Source of the DNA: Nemertoderma westbladi
Lineage: Eukaryota > Xenacoelomorpha > Nemertodermatida > Nemertodermatidae
Length of the DNA: 53,587 nucleotides
NCBI GenBank assembly: GCA_032718475.1
Contig: JAUCBJ010004173.1
Location: forward strand, 1-53,587
Direction: 5' to 3'
In this document: piece after piece, positions 22,089 to 33,720 of the stretch
Layout: every line of letters begins with the position of its first letter
Numbering within the stretch: the first letter of the stretch is position 1
Position numbers and translations under genes: made by a program
The notes under the pieces: model-generated
What the model was told of the DNA's origin: nothing
What the model saw: the letters and a program-made list of their open reading frames with translations, nothing else
The model's database searches: none

Positions 22089-23918
22089 ACCACTAGCGCT
22101 ATATTAACACAGTACATGAAAACCAATAGTAACAGGGCAAGGCTTTGTCCAAAATGAATAATTTTTGGTATAAAGGTCAATCGATAACTGAAGGTTGTTT
22201 TTTAAAAAAAATAATGTTTTTGTAATATAGTTATAATAATTTAGTGCTAATTGGTAGCTTTGAATTACTACTATTACTAAAAACACTACTCTTCTAACAA
22301 ACATTAGTTATATAACTAGTTATGTGGTACATATAATTAGGATATAGTGTTGAATAAAAGTATTGGTCAAAATTTTTTGATATTGATTATTTCCAATTTT
22401 ATTACCAAAATTAATTGATTATTTTCATTTTTTTTTAAATACTAGCATTATTCACATTTCGAAGCCAATAAAATAAGTTAGGAACAAAATTTTAAAATTC
22501 TGACCAATACTTTTGAAGACACCAAGCTTATGATTACTGTGTCCAAATTTCATCAAAAAATATTAAAAATTGGCAGAAGAGTAGTAGCATTTATAATTTC
22601 GTAGGGATGAAAAAATTCCATTCCGAGATAATTGCCTTTAAAGTTTGAACCTTCCCGCGCAAAACTGTCTGTCTGTGAGAATGTTTGTCAATCTAGTAAC
22701 AAGAAAGCTCATGCTAAGATTTATGCTATGCTATTTATGCTACTTATATCTATTTTCCAGGTCGCTGATTTCATTTCTGAGGTCAGTTTACACTTTTAAT
22801 GAAATCTAGTTTGTCTGTATGCCTGCCTGTTATTCTTTCTGACTATCCCGATTAACTGTCTGTCAAATATAAGAAAAAGGCACACCCTCTAGCTAAAAGT
22901 TTGAGACAGGGGGAGAAACTGGACGCAAAACCCGCTTTGTTTTTGCCATCCAATTAAGGTTAGGAACTACACTCCCATATCTTACAATATCTGCTGTAAA
23001 TTACAGTGATACAGTATATTGCGGTTCCTTGTCGCCTCATCGCGGAGTGTCTAGTGCATTATAAAATTTGACTTTAATGGAAAGTAAAATTCTTTCATTT
23101 TTAGCAATAAAATTATTACCAAAATATAAGAAAACAATGATGCCCTGCCTATGGAGAGGAGTTGAATTACACAAAATCCTCAATGGTGCCAGCTGGGTCA
23201 GTCGGATTATTGATGTGTAGGCCTACCTACTATGTTACTATATATTATTACGCCTACCGATTGTTTAATAGTGTTTAACTATACTGTACTCCCGCACAAG
23301 GTTCAGTGAAAAAACAGTAGATACATAGAACAGTACAGCAGTACTTCTAGTGTAGTAGATTCGTGTCTCTGACGGACTATAAAAGATAACGGTCAATGAG
23401 TTTTGTATATAATCGTAGGGGTATGAATAGGCGGGTAGCGGGTAGGTATGGTTTACCATGAAATTTCTCTAACAATGGCTTCTGACATATGACTGCTGTC
23501 ATGGAAAGAGCCCAGGTTTGGACTTGACAAGTAGTGAACAATGCCCAATGCCATCCATTATTGTTATGCTGTTATGGCTGTATGGTGCCTTCCTATTGGC
23601 TGACTGGAATATTATTGTATGCATGCTTTGTTCGTATCCCCCATCCCAAGTACAACTTGTTCAAAAACACTTTATAAAAAGGGCCACTCTAATTGTCAAA
23701 GCATTATTTTTATTAATCTTCCAAGGTTTGATTAGTTAGTTGATAGTGTGATAGTGAATATTTCAGTATTTAGTGCTGTAGACTGTAGTTGTGTGTTTCA
23801 GTTCACTAGGCCTAACTCTGTAACTCAGTCAGTCAGTATAGTCAGTAGTGCAGTACTGCAGTAGTGGTATAATAAACTTTACCCCGCTGGTGTATATAAC
23901 TTGAAATATAATATCAAA
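22089..23918. other. Non-coding intronic DNA upstream of the first histone gene
   Basis: Mostly AT-rich. GGACGCAAAACCCGC at 22921 repeats a motif also seen at about 10252. Near the histone gene, CCTATTGGCT (about 23591; an inverted CCAAT box) and GGTATAATAAAC (about 23867; TATA-like) could be promoter elements, inferred from position only. Confidence 0.4.
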
Positions 23919-24389
23919 ATGTCAGGACGAGGGAAAAAGCGAGCAAAGTCCATCTCAAAATCGACCAGAGCCGGTGTCTTGTTCCCGGTTGGAAGAATCC
24001 AAAGGATCATGAAAAAGACGACCCATAAATACCGGATCAGTGTTGGCGCCCCGGTTTATTTGGCTGCGGTCATCGAATATCTAACCGCGGAGATTCTGGA
24101 GCTAGCCGGGAACGCCGCTCGCGACAACAAACGCGCTCGAGTTATTCCCAGACATATCCTTCTCGCTATCGCTAACGACGAAGAACTCCACCATCTATTG
24201 AAGAACGTCACCATCCCTCAAGGCGGAGTTCTCCCTCGAATACATCCGGAGCTTCTTATTCGCAAAGGTGTGTCGGCGAAGTTGGGATCCTCGGTTGTTA
24301 AACCCAAATCATCGTCTCCACCGAAACCCAAAGTTCCTCAAATTAAGAAATCGAAAGCGGGGAAACCTAAAGCTGAAGTTGTCCAGTAG
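23919..24389 (+). CDS. Histone H2A variant, macroH2A-like fold without macro domain (copy 1)
   Basis: 156 residues from ATG 23919; an upstream non-ATG extension was not accepted. It has a full H2A histone fold: [16 protein letters not shown], the highly conserved [15 protein letters not shown] block, and NDEEL of the acidic patch. Loop L1 reads [12 protein letters not shown] and the C-side reads [12 protein letters not shown] and [12 protein letters not shown]. These positions resemble macroH2A (HPKYRIGVGAPVY; HILLAVANDEEL; NIHPELL) more than replication-coupled H2A. A Lys/Ser/Pro linker-like tail follows and ends in KAEVVQ. No macro domain follows. It is intronless. No canonical histone 3' stem-loop is visible, so a polyadenylated transcript is likely. 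Confidence 0.93.
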   Translation: MSGRGKKRAKSISKSTRAGVLFPVGRIQRIMKKTTHKYRISVGAPVYLAAVIEYLTAEILELAGNAARDNKRARVIPRHILLAIANDEELHHLLKNVTIPQGGVLPRIHPELLIRKGVSAKLGSSVVKPKSSSPPKPKVPQIKKSKAGKPKAEVVQ

Positions 24390-26125
24390 TACCAACCCGG
24401 TACCGTTGGGCCTATAAATATACTGTACCTTCGGAACATGAAGCGTAGCTGCCTTGTATTTATACTCCATTACAGCATTAAAGACTATCCAGCTATCACT
24501 ATACTGAAGTAACTGCTGAACTGACGTATCGTACTGTACTCATATCAGCATACTGGCATATGGCCAATAGATGTAACCTGTAGTGTATAATAGGTTTTTA
24601 AATGGATCTTCTTTTAACTGTTAACTATTTTGCATGAATGAGGGATGGAGGGAGATTAATAGTTGTGATAAAACTGGTACCGGTACCGTAGTTCAGTAGT
24701 TAGTAATGACTGAGCTTAATTATACCGGTTATACAATAATTTTTATTTATTTAACGATTTGATATCGCGCGACCACGACCAGTGACCCTGCATGGAATAA
24801 CACTAAAAAAGGCCACAAGCAATTGATTTTTAACGCTATATATTTTATTTATAGTCCCATTTAAACTTTTGTATTCATGATTTTAGAGTTTCCTTTTCCA
24901 CTCAATACCAATGTATTACATTTTATTGCAGTAAAATAAGTAAGTACCGCCACCGGTCCGGTATATACAAAACTTATTTGATTACCTGAATCAGTTAGTG
25001 ACTTAGAACTTAAATATTATTTGTTTGTTTGTATTCTAAATAAAATTATGTTCCTTTTTTCTAACCAAGTTTTAATATTAGTTTTATTTTTTGTGTACCA
25101 TGTATGTATATCCTCCTGTACACAATGTTCATAACATTTACATGTGTATTCTATTATTATATTTTGTGTGTCAATGATAGACTAACTTATTCGCTTAACT
25201 TCTATGTCTGCCAGATTTACTATTGTCAACTTTTTTTTTATAATATTGCTGTTCATGCGCCTTGCATTGATAATTTCATCATCAATGTCCTATTAGTTGT
25301 ATGTAGATCGTTCCGTATTATAGGCACCACTACTATTTTATTTATCTGCTAAACTGTGAAATATGTCGAATTCTTGTTGTACCATTATAATAAATTAATA
25401 GTATAAGTGTTATTATGTTGACTCTTTAGATTATATTATGTCACTTAACTTTCTAGAATTTAATAAGATTCAAGTTCACGCCTCTATTGCAATCCTCGTT
25501 TAATTTTTAAACATCTCTCACTGCCATCTTATAAAGTGTTGTAAAGGAGGAAAGTAGCACTTCACAGTGCGCAGATCCGAGTGGTTTGGTTACACAATCA
25601 ACATTACTAAAGTACTTAGCAATAATGAGTTCATGTAAGTAAATTCATAAATTAGGCCTACATTGCGAAGTTTGTTGATTAAAAGTAGCTCATTATACTT
25701 TTGTTATTGTAAAGCGAGTAAAATTTATGGGTAAATTTTTATTAATAGAACATGAAATTGAACGTTTAGACCTAATTACAATATTTTATCGATACAAATG
25801 AAGTTATAGCAAATTTTATCCGTTGTAGTTCCTGTACCGATGTCATATGCTAGATAACACCCACCCCACCCCCCCACCCCCCCCCCCCCCCCCCCCCCCA
25901 CCTCCCCAGGTGGGGGCATAGTAGAGAAGAGTTGAAGGTTAAACGAAAGTTAAACGTTTAAAGTAGTTCCTCGTCCTGAGCACCGTCGTATGCATAATAA
26001 AAGGAAGTGTAAGAGCTCTTTAGCTTGAGCTTATAGAGTTTCTGTAGTTAGGTTTCATTAGTTACCAGAGCCATTGACAAAGGCCTGTTTAATAGTATTT
26101 ACAATTTTGGGTTGAAATATCTGGC
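24390..26125. other. Non-coding DNA downstream of histone copy 1
   Basis: Just after the stop, CCAACCCGGTACCGTTGG could form a short hairpin but does not match the canonical histone stem-loop. Candidate poly(A) signal TAAATAAAA near 25038. A C-rich homopolymer tract lies at about 25860-25900. Otherwise AT-rich. Confidence 0.45.
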
Positions 26126-26825
26126 ATTAGATAGATAGATAGATAGATTTATTTATACATTATGTAAAAACAATAACAAATACACCAAACAATGTACCGG
26201 TATAAAGGTATTGTCCAACATAACATATAGGATTACCCCTAAAGCTTTGCAGCTTATTTCCAAGGGGGTCCTTTATGTTACTTGGTTACAAATACAATAT
26301 TACACTACGCTAACCTAAAACCAATATAAAACGTAATTACACTATGTACATGTACAACTTTACCGAGAGCGTGACAATGCCCGACTCAACGATAAAGATG
26401 TAATATACAGAACAATTTATTATAAAACGTAATTCAGTATATAAATAGTAAATAATTAATAAACTAATAACTTACTGTAGGACTATTGTACCTATTTTTA
26501 CATTGCACACGGAGATGAGATTTAACTGCAGATTTAAAAGAATGTTGATTATTTAGGTTTTTAATTTCATTAGGCAGAGCGTTCCAATTTTTTATGCCGT
26601 TAAAAAAGAAAGTATCAGATTCAAAGGATTTACAATTCGGGAGGTAGAAGTTTGAAGCACTAGCTCTGGTACTGTAAGAGTGTGTATCGCGTACTCTGTT
26701 GAATTTTTGTTTTAGGTAATTGGGACATTTACCATTATACACTTTATGCACATGGTTAAGGCGTAGCTGCTTAACTCTACTATCTAAGTTAAGTAGTCCA
26801 GATTCAGAAAAGTCATCTGGAGTTA
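26126..26825 (-). mobile_element. CR1-like LINE 3' fragment with (ATCT)n tail
   Basis: The minus-strand frame from about 26825 to 26464 reads LDSRVKQLRLNHVHKVYNGK, then CPNYLKQKF, then WNALPNEIKNLNNQHSFKSA. This is the standard C-terminal end of CR1-group reverse-transcriptase proteins. The 3' untranslated part runs to a (ATCT)n tail at about 26126-26148. A possible 7-bp target duplication GGCATTA occurs at about 26121 and 26840. The 5' end is truncated. Confidence 0.85.
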
Positions 26826-27560
26826 GGTAAATTTAAGTTAGGCATTAATATATTATACTTATAGCGGCACCTAAAGATCTCTTACCCATCCTTTTATTAA
26901 ACGAAAGTTAATACATGTTACAATGTTATGCAGGTTAGTAGTGTTAAAAATCATTAATAATACAAATTCTACAGTATAAAAGACATTACCCGAGGGGAGG
27001 TGGGGGGTGTTCTACATATGGATCTACTTTGCCTCCCCGAAGAGCGGAGAAAGTACCATGTCCGGAAAAGAAGAATAGTACCACATTGTACATTGCCCGG
27101 AACGGAAATATAGCACCACATGGTTCGATGCCCGCTGGGAAAAATAGTACCATATGGTCAAAGCCCGGAAGAGTATAATGCCCAGGGGGCTACCATATGG
27201 TACAGTGTCCAGAAGGGAAGAATAGTACCATATGGTACAATGTCCGAGAGAAAAGAATAGTACCATGGTATAATACCCAGGGGAAATAGTACCATATGGT
27301 ACAATGTCCGAGAGAAAAGAATAGTACCTTTATGGTACAATGCCCGGAAGGGAAGAATAGTACCACATGGTATAATATCCGGGACGGAAGAATGGTACCA
27401 TATGGTACAGTGTCCGTGAGGAAATAATAGTGCCATTTGGTATAATGCCCATGGGGGGGGGGGGGGGGGGGGATAGTACCATATCGTATAATCGCCGGGA
27501 CGGAAGAATAGTACCATATGGTACAATATCCTGGAGGTAAGAATAGTACCATATGGTACA
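26826..27560. repeat. Left copy of 735-bp direct repeat flanking the LINE
   Basis: Corresponds at a constant offset of 5354 bp to 32180-32914. Every segment I compared is identical, including a 20-G run. It contains about 200 bp of AT-rich unique sequence followed by the start of the palindromic minisatellite. It ends exactly where the LINE's 3' tail begins. Confidence 0.92.
27040..27560. repeat. Palindromic minisatellite, left block
   Basis: About 15 units of roughly 33 bp with the form GAAGAATAGTACCATATGG, then TACAATGTCCGGRAGG. The core GTACCATATGGTAC is a perfect 14-bp palindrome. The ORFs reading through it (repeating YHMVLFF-like words) are by-products of the repeat. Confidence 0.95.
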
Positions 27561-28305
27561 TTTCATTTCATTTCATTTCATTGTTTTAATCAAATAAAAT
27601 TGACATAAAATTGCACAAGAACATATAATAAAAGTGCACAAGATTGACACATTAAAATCGGTATAAGACATTCAGAGATACAAATTAAAATTTAAAAATT
27701 ACACAGCACAGATTAAAATTTACAATAAGATGTCATAGGCATATGTATATATATAGTAAGTGTGCAATAAGTGTGCATAAGTATAACATAATCAGTAGAT
27801 TGTGTTTATTATTGGTTTGGTATGAGATTTGGGCAAAGTTAAATAAGAAACAATAGTTGAAATAACATTATGATTGACATTGATTATGAAGCAAAAGGAG
27901 ACAATATTTATACATTATGCAGTTCATTAGTTAGGTTCACAGACATCAAATGAAGCGATAGTAATGTAATAATGATTTGATTGATACGGAAATTAATTAC
28001 CGGTAGGGTGGAAACAAGCAGGATTACGATTTGGATGGTTAATAACAAGACTAATAGCATGACAGCCAGTCGACGGTAGTTGGTTTGATAGCATAGTGGT
28101 AGTATTTAATAGCTGCACATATAAAATTGGTGACTAAGTCACCCAGTCACGAGAGCACAGCTAAACCGTTATGTTGGTTGATGTAAGTGGTTCATCTCAA
28201 TATACACAATACAATTTTTATAACTTTAATTTTGGAAGTCACTAATCCAGCATTAAGGTAAAATAACGAGTGTTAGTACCAATGATCTGTGTGTGTGGTG
28301 TGGTA

Positions 28306-31300
28306 TTATACATTAAAGTATTCCCTGATTCGTTGATTTTTAATGGAGAAATGTTCTCTTCTGAGGGTAAATACAGATGTGATGAAATCAATATGTCGAT
28401 CTTCAATGTAACTTGTTGTGCCTTCACAGACGTATTTCATTAGAGACTTCTTGTTGTACACTGAATTTAAAAGTGAGTTGGTAGATGGAATTGCGTACTC
28501 CTGATTTGCTCTGTTATAAGTTCCACCTAGTCCTAGGTAATTGTCTTTAGAAGTATTACAAGATTTATCAAGGTTAATACGGAGGCAGTATTGGAGGGTG
28601 AGGCTAGGGCAGTACTTCACTCGCTGGATAAGTCTGAGCATACTCTTGAAAGCTTCGTTTGACAGATTTCCTGTGTTAAAGAGCCCTATTACAGTGCTGT
28701 TACTCAAGTAGTTGCCGACGCATAGTAGTCCCCTCAGATGTTTTCGGTAGTAAGCATCGAGTGATTTCACTTGAGTATCAGTAAGTGTGCCAATTTGGAA
28801 GGTAAGATTATAGAGTAGAGAAGGTAATGCGCATGAGTTCCAAATTTTTCTAACGTCCTTTACCTCATGCTTACGCGATGTCCAACCATTTCTGTGGAAA
28901 ATCTCCGATAGCAACGTGATTTTGCAGATAACATCATGGTAAGCTGTAATGGGCTCATGAAATACCTTATAGCCGAGAAATGTTATGCTCCTACTAAAGG
29001 GAACAAGATCACCCATCAGGTTAAGGAAGCATGGTATATACTTGTTACTTCTAGGGGGCTTGCAGTACGTCCATTTTGTTTTATCAGTGGCTATGCCAAG
29101 TCCAATTTTTCTGAGTGACTCATTTAGGCGTGCACTCATCATTTCAATTTCACTGGATAATGTAGATATTAGGAGTATGTCATCTGCATACGAAAGGCAG
29201 CCAAGCCATTGATTATTGATGAAGCACCCAAGTTTGATATTCTCCATGTCTGTGAAGACTTCTCTTAGGAAGAAGTTGAAGAGGTGTGGTGAGAGGATTG
29301 AACCTTGAAGTATTCCAATTGTTACCTTGAACCCATCAGTGTCAATACATTGACCAAACTTGATGAACATATAGCTATTTGAGTAGTAATGCACCAACAT
29401 TCTACAAACATATGGGTTGATTTTATGTCTCAGTTTGTTGAAAAGTTTGCAATGATTCACCTCATCGAAGGCACTCTGTATGTCCATCTGACACACATAT
29501 GTTCCTTGGTTTTGCTTTTCATTGTTGTGGATTAACTCAAGCAATGCTGCTACCACAATATCTGTTCCCAAGCCCTTACGGTAAGCTGTTTGGAGTTCAG
29601 CTGGAGCAATGTTGGTTAGGTAGTGTTTCAAGATTATCGCTTCCATAATTTTGGCAAAGATACTAATTGTTGACACAGGCCTGAATGATTTTGGGCAGTA
29701 AGGATCCTTTCTTGAGCCTTTGTGTATGGTGTTTAATAATGTTCTACCAAAAGAGGTGGGAACTTTTCCTAGCAGGAGGGCAGCTTGAATAACATTCCTT
29801 AAGCATACCGAAATTACTATTGGATCAAGATTTAAAAGGTGTTCGACAGTCAATGTGTCAAAATCTGGTGCCTTCCCTCGATTCAGAGAAAAGATCGCGC
29901 ATTTTACCCACAATTCTGAGATCACCGGGGTACAAGAGCCATCACATTCATCATCTAGGTCTTTGTTGAGAGTGAGAAGGTCTTGAGTATTTGTGTTATC
30001 ATTTTCACATCGAAATTTTTTTGAGAAATATGATTTTATCCTTTCCTCAGTTGTTGGATCTGCTGCTTTCGGACTATTCTTTTTAGTGCTGAAGAATTTC
30101 CAATAGTCTTTTGGTGATGTGTTCTTGTTGCTTGTTGCCCTCAATACCTGATCCGCTGTCAGCTTGTTTGCCAACCAGTTTCTGAGTCTACGGCTATTCT
30201 TTTTGGACTCTTTAAAGGCCTCCCCAAGTGGGTCATAAGGTGACTTTCCATTACTGCACCATTGTTTATATAAACCTTTTGTTGTTTTGCTCCGAGAGTT
30301 GAGCTTCTTGTTTATTATTCTAAGGTTTTTGGTTTTCTTTCTGATTGTGATTTTCATGATAAACTTTGAAGCTGCTTGCTGAATGGTGTGTGTCACTTTC
30401 TCTAGATACACATTCATTATTTTTTCTGTCCAGGTAATAGGGTTATTGCCATACTCTTCCTGGAGTGCTTTGAGATTGGTGTTCACCTCTATTTTATATT
30501 TGGATATATTTTCAGCCGATGTTTTGTTCCAATTAAGTAACAGTTGTTTCTTGGTGCATTTCATTCTCACTGTGGTGTTGCTTATGGCTTCCTCTTTAGG
30601 TTCGGTTGCTGGAGCTAAAATAGGATATAGTTTAATTGATACTGGGCTGTGGTCTGATCCATTCCTGAGTTCGTCATGGTCATACACCTGACCTTCTGTG
30701 CAGAGTCGAAGTCCATTGAGGTTTGTGAGTACATGGTCAATATAAGAATTTCCATGGCCCTGGAATGTATGACACGGGCCATTGCATAATTCTAGGGTAT
30801 CAACAGCTGTAAGTTTGTTATCAGTGAGAAAATTTAATAGCATTTTACCACGCTTTGTTGGTTGTTGTTGGTTACACCGTGGTCCTTGACTGGAGCCAAT
30901 ATCGGCATTAGCATCAATCATGATGAATGGTGTTGCATGACTGAAATGCGTCAAAGTTGCCTCCAATCTCCCCAGGAAAGAGCTAAATGTTTGGTCATCC
31001 TTACCACTGTCTGGAGCATATCCTGCAATTAGGGCAATGGGATTGACATTGAGAGATTTGACATTCGTCACAATACCAGTTATATCACCACCAGATTCAA
31101 ACTTATTTATGACATTGAAAATGTTTTTGCGGTAGAAAAGTGCTGTTCCACCAACTCCTCTTTTTCTGAGTGGATTTGACATTTGTTTGCTGACTGTAAA
31201 CTCAACTTCAAACTCGATGTGCAGATTTCTGAGAAAAAGTTCACATTCCTGTGCATCTAACCAGTGTTCTTGAATTCCTAAAACATCACAATCTTCCAGT

Positions 31301-31530
31301 AGATCAGTTATGTATGGAGCATTTCCGTTGAACCCGCGGCAGTTATATGTGGATATTCTAAGTTGAGTTAATGGCAATGCATCCTTTGTTGCAAGATATT
31401 CTTTCCTATAGATAACATCATTTGTTGACATATCTAATCGCTCAGTTTTACAGTGCATGTCAGTTGAGCTAGATTCTGGTGATATTAGACCTGCCGTTGT
31501 ATCTGCCTGTAGATGATGAAGTCCTCCCAT
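28306..31530 (-). CDS. LINE ORF2: AP endonuclease and reverse transcriptase
   Basis: 1074 residues from ATG 31528-31530, uninterrupted. The N-terminal third is an apurinic/apyrimidinic-type endonuclease: STYNCRGF, then VLGIQEHWL with the catalytic Glu, then IMIDANADIG and YIDHVLTN, then GSDHSPV with the catalytic Asp-His pair. The reverse transcriptase follows: RGKAPDFD, FRPVSTIS, TAYRKGLGT, CQMDIQSAFDEV (motif A), GILQGSILSPHLFN, and LSYADDILL (motif C, YADD). It nicks DNA and primes reverse transcription at the target. The open frame and identical flanking repeats suggest a recent insertion. Confidence 0.95.
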   Translation of the reverse strand: MGGLHHLQADTTAGLISPESSSTDMHCKTERLDMSTNDVIYRKEYLATKDALPLTQLRISTYNCRGFNGNAPYITDLLEDCDVLGIQEHWLDAQECELFLRNLHIEFEVEFTVSKQMSNPLRKRGVGGTALFYRKNIFNVINKFESGGDITGIVTNVKSLNVNPIALIAGYAPDSGKDDQTFSSFLGRLEATLTHFSHATPFIMIDANADIGSSQGPRCNQQQPTKRGKMLLNFLTDNKLTAVDTLELCNGPCHTFQGHGNSYIDHVLTNLNGLRLCTEGQVYDHDELRNGSDHSPVSIKLYPILAPATEPKEEAISNTTVRMKCTKKQLLLNWNKTSAENISKYKIEVNTNLKALQEEYGNNPITWTEKIMNVYLEKVTHTIQQAASKFIMKITIRKKTKNLRIINKKLNSRSKTTKGLYKQWCSNGKSPYDPLGEAFKESKKNSRRLRNWLANKLTADQVLRATSNKNTSPKDYWKFFSTKKNSPKAADPTTEERIKSYFSKKFRCENDNTNTQDLLTLNKDLDDECDGSCTPVISELWVKCAIFSLNRGKAPDFDTLTVEHLLNLDPIVISVCLRNVIQAALLLGKVPTSFGRTLLNTIHKGSRKDPYCPKSFRPVSTISIFAKIMEAIILKHYLTNIAPAELQTAYRKGLGTDIVVAALLELIHNNEKQNQGTYVCQMDIQSAFDEVNHCKLFNKLRHKINPYVCRMLVHYYSNSYMFIKFGQCIDTDGFKVTIGILQGSILSPHLFNFFLREVFTDMENIKLGCFINNQWLGCLSYADDILLISTLSSEIEMMSARLNESLRKIGLGIATDKTKWTYCKPPRSNKYIPCFLNLMGDLVPFSRSITFLGYKVFHEPITAYHDVICKITLLSEIFHRNGWTSRKHEVKDVRKIWNSCALPSLLYNLTFQIGTLTDTQVKSLDAYYRKHLRGLLCVGNYLSNSTVIGLFNTGNLSNEAFKSMLRLIQRVKYCPSLTLQYCLRINLDKSCNTSKDNYLGLGGTYNRANQEYAIPSTNSLLNSVYNKKSLMKYVCEGTTSYIEDRHIDFITSVFTLRREHFSIKNQRIREYFNV

Positions 31531-31567
31531 TTGGCATAACCTGGATTGCTTTTTCCATGATTTTTTG

Positions 31568-32173
31568 TTAAAGACGCTGCCTCAATGGGTACGAAGGAAA
31601 CTTAGTGCTATGTTCTTGATTCGTGAATGCAGATCTGCGGTTTTTCCATTCAGTACATATGATTCCAAAAGGCCAGAAGTTATCCGACAGCACATAGCAC
31701 AAGCAGTTCTGTTGTATCATAATTTTCATATTCTTGAAGTTGCCATGAATCCTAGTTGTAACTCTGCCTGCTCGAATCCCTTTGATGCTTAGGTAGTCTA
31801 GAATATCCTCCTCCTCATTTTCACGGTGTATGCCATTTACGAAAATTGTTTCAAATTTTTGTGATTCAGCATGTTGTAGAGTATTCCTATTGTTTGTATT
31901 TGTTTTACTGCCTGGAAACTTTTTGTCAGAGTAAAATTGTCCTTGAGAATGAGCTGGTGGGAAGTATAGGTCCCGGTCTCTTGTGAGTGGTTTCAAGTCC
32001 CCTTTGTATGAGTCATTGTATTGAGATGAATTCCCATCATAATGATTGAATGGTTTGACTTTTTTTCTTGAGGAGCTATCATAAGGTTTTATTTCACTTT
32101 TGCCTTCTTGATTTCCAGGACAGATTGGTTTATTGATTAATTGGTTTAATATAATAATTAATTTATTGGTTTA
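31568..32173 (-). CDS. LINE ORF1, 5'-partial, with an RRM-like segment
   Basis: The frame is open from a stop at about 32174 down to a stop at 31568, about 200 codons with no in-frame ATG near the 5' end, so ORF1 is truncated. The N-side is polar (PYDSSSRKKVKPFNHYDG). The C-side has ETIFVNGIHRENEEEDILDY, then a spacing leading to FKNMKIMI and DNFWPFGIICTEW. That resembles the RRM/esterase-like RNA-binding ORF1 tails ending in a W-P-x-G-V motif of CR1-group elements. It ends 37 bp before the ORF2 ATG. Presumed to coat the RNA; family assignment is moderate. Confidence 0.7.
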
Positions 32174-32179
32174 CAGATT

Positions 32180-32914
32180 GGTAAATTTAAGTTAGGCATT
32201 AATATATTATACTTATAGCGGCACCTAAAGATCTCTTACCCATCCTTTTATTAAACGAAAGTTAATACATGTTACAATGTTATGCAGGTTAGTAGTGTTA
32301 AAAATCATTAATAATACAAATTCTACAGTATAAAAGACATTACCCGAGGGGAGGTGGGGGGTGTTCTACATATGGATCTACTTTGCCTCCCCGAAGAGCG
32401 GAGAAAGTACCATGTCCGGAAAAGAAGAATAGTACCACATTGTACATTGCCCGGAACGGAAATATAGCACCACATGGTTCGATGCCCGCTGGGAAAAATA
32501 GTACCATATGGTCAAAGCCCGGAAGAGTATAATGCCCAGGGGGCTACCATATGGTACAGTGTCCAGAAGGGAAGAATAGTACCATATGGTACAATGTCCG
32601 AGAGAAAAGAATAGTACCATGGTATAATACCCAGGGGAAATAGTACCATATGGTACAATGTCCGAGAGAAAAGAATAGTACCTTTATGGTACAATGCCCG
32701 GAAGGGAAGAATAGTACCACATGGTATAATATCCGGGACGGAAGAATGGTACCATATGGTACAGTGTCCGTGAGGAAATAATAGTGCCATTTGGTATAAT
32801 GCCCATGGGGGGGGGGGGGGGGGGGGATAGTACCATATCGTATAATCGCCGGGACGGAAGAATAGTACCATATGGTACAATATCCTGGAGGTAAGAATAG
32901 TACCATATGGTACA
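32180..32914. repeat. Right copy of 735-bp direct repeat
   Basis: Partner of 26826-27560. It starts directly at the LINE's 5' truncation and, unlike the left copy, continues without a break into the rest of the minisatellite. Confidence 0.92.
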
Positions 32915-33720
32915 ACGTCCGGGAGGTTAGAATACTAGTACCATATGGTACAATATCCATCCTGAAGGGAAGAATAGTACCATATGGTATACAGTAAGTT
33001 CCGGAAAGGAAGAATAGTACCATATATGGTACAACATCCTGGATGGAAGAATAGGACCACATATGGTACAATGTCCGGGAGGTGAGAATAGTACCTTTAT
33101 GGTACAATGCCCGGCAGGGAAGAATAGTACAGTACCATATGGTACAATGTCCGAAATGGAAGAATAGTACCATATGGTACAATATCCTGGATGGGAAAAT
33201 AGGACCACATATGGTACAATGTCCGGGAGGTGAGAATAGTACCTTTATGGTACAATGTCCGGGAGGTGAGAATAGTACCTTTATGGTACAATATCGTGGA
33301 TGGAAGAATAGGACCACATATGGTACAATGTCCGGGAGGTAAGAATAGTACCTTTATGGTACAATGTCCGTGAGGTAAGAATAGTACCATATGGTAGCGG
33401 ATTGGAAGACTAGTGGTACTGTATAATGCCCAGGGGAGAAGAATGGTACCTTATGGTACAATGTCTGGAAGGGAAGAATAGTACCATATGGTACAAATAT
33501 CCTGGATGGAAGAATAGGACCAGATGGAACAATGTCCGGAAGGGAAGAATAGCACCATATGGTAGCGGAATGGAAGACAAGTATGGTATATAATGAATAA
33601 TGGCATAATGCCCAGGGGAGAAGAATAGTACTGTACCTTATGGGGTTGGGGTACAACGTCCACAAGGGAAGAATTGTACCATATCGTGCAATGCCCAGGA
33701 GGGAACAACATGTCCGGGAG
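32394..33720. repeat. Palindromic minisatellite, main block
   Basis: About 36-40 units of roughly 33 bp around the palindrome GTACCATATGGTAC, with variants such as AGTACCTTTATGGTAC and AGGACCACATATGGTAC. Higher-order repeats of two or three units appear near 33050-33360. It carries a run of about 20 G at 32806-32826. Long ORFs across it are artefacts of a repeat length divisible by three in places. Confidence 0.95.

Larger units (their letters stand above)
27561..32179 (-). mobile_element. Near-complete non-LTR retrotransposon, 4.6 kb, (GAAAT)n tail
   Basis: In minus orientation: a partial ORF1 from the 5' end, ORF2 (31530-28306), a 3' untranslated region of about 740 bp, and a (GAAAT)4 tail at 27561. 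It is bracketed exactly by the 735-bp direct repeat. ORF1 lacks a start codon, so the copy is 5'-truncated inside ORF1. Endonuclease plus reverse transcriptase with a YADD box place it in the CR1/Jockey supergroup; the clade is not certain. Confidence 0.93.

Noticed and set aside
23901-23918. Six-codon N-terminal extension of histone copy 1
   Set aside because: It starts at TTG. ATG at 23919 aligns exactly with the ATG of copy 2.
24390-24410. Histone 3' stem-loop after copy 1
   Set aside because: CCAACCCGGTACCGTTGG can form a hairpin but lacks the canonical stem and loop sequence and purine-rich downstream element.
26826-33720. CRISPR-like array of palindromic repeats
   Set aside because: Units are directly adjacent, have no unique spacers, sit in animal DNA, and no cas-like gene is present.
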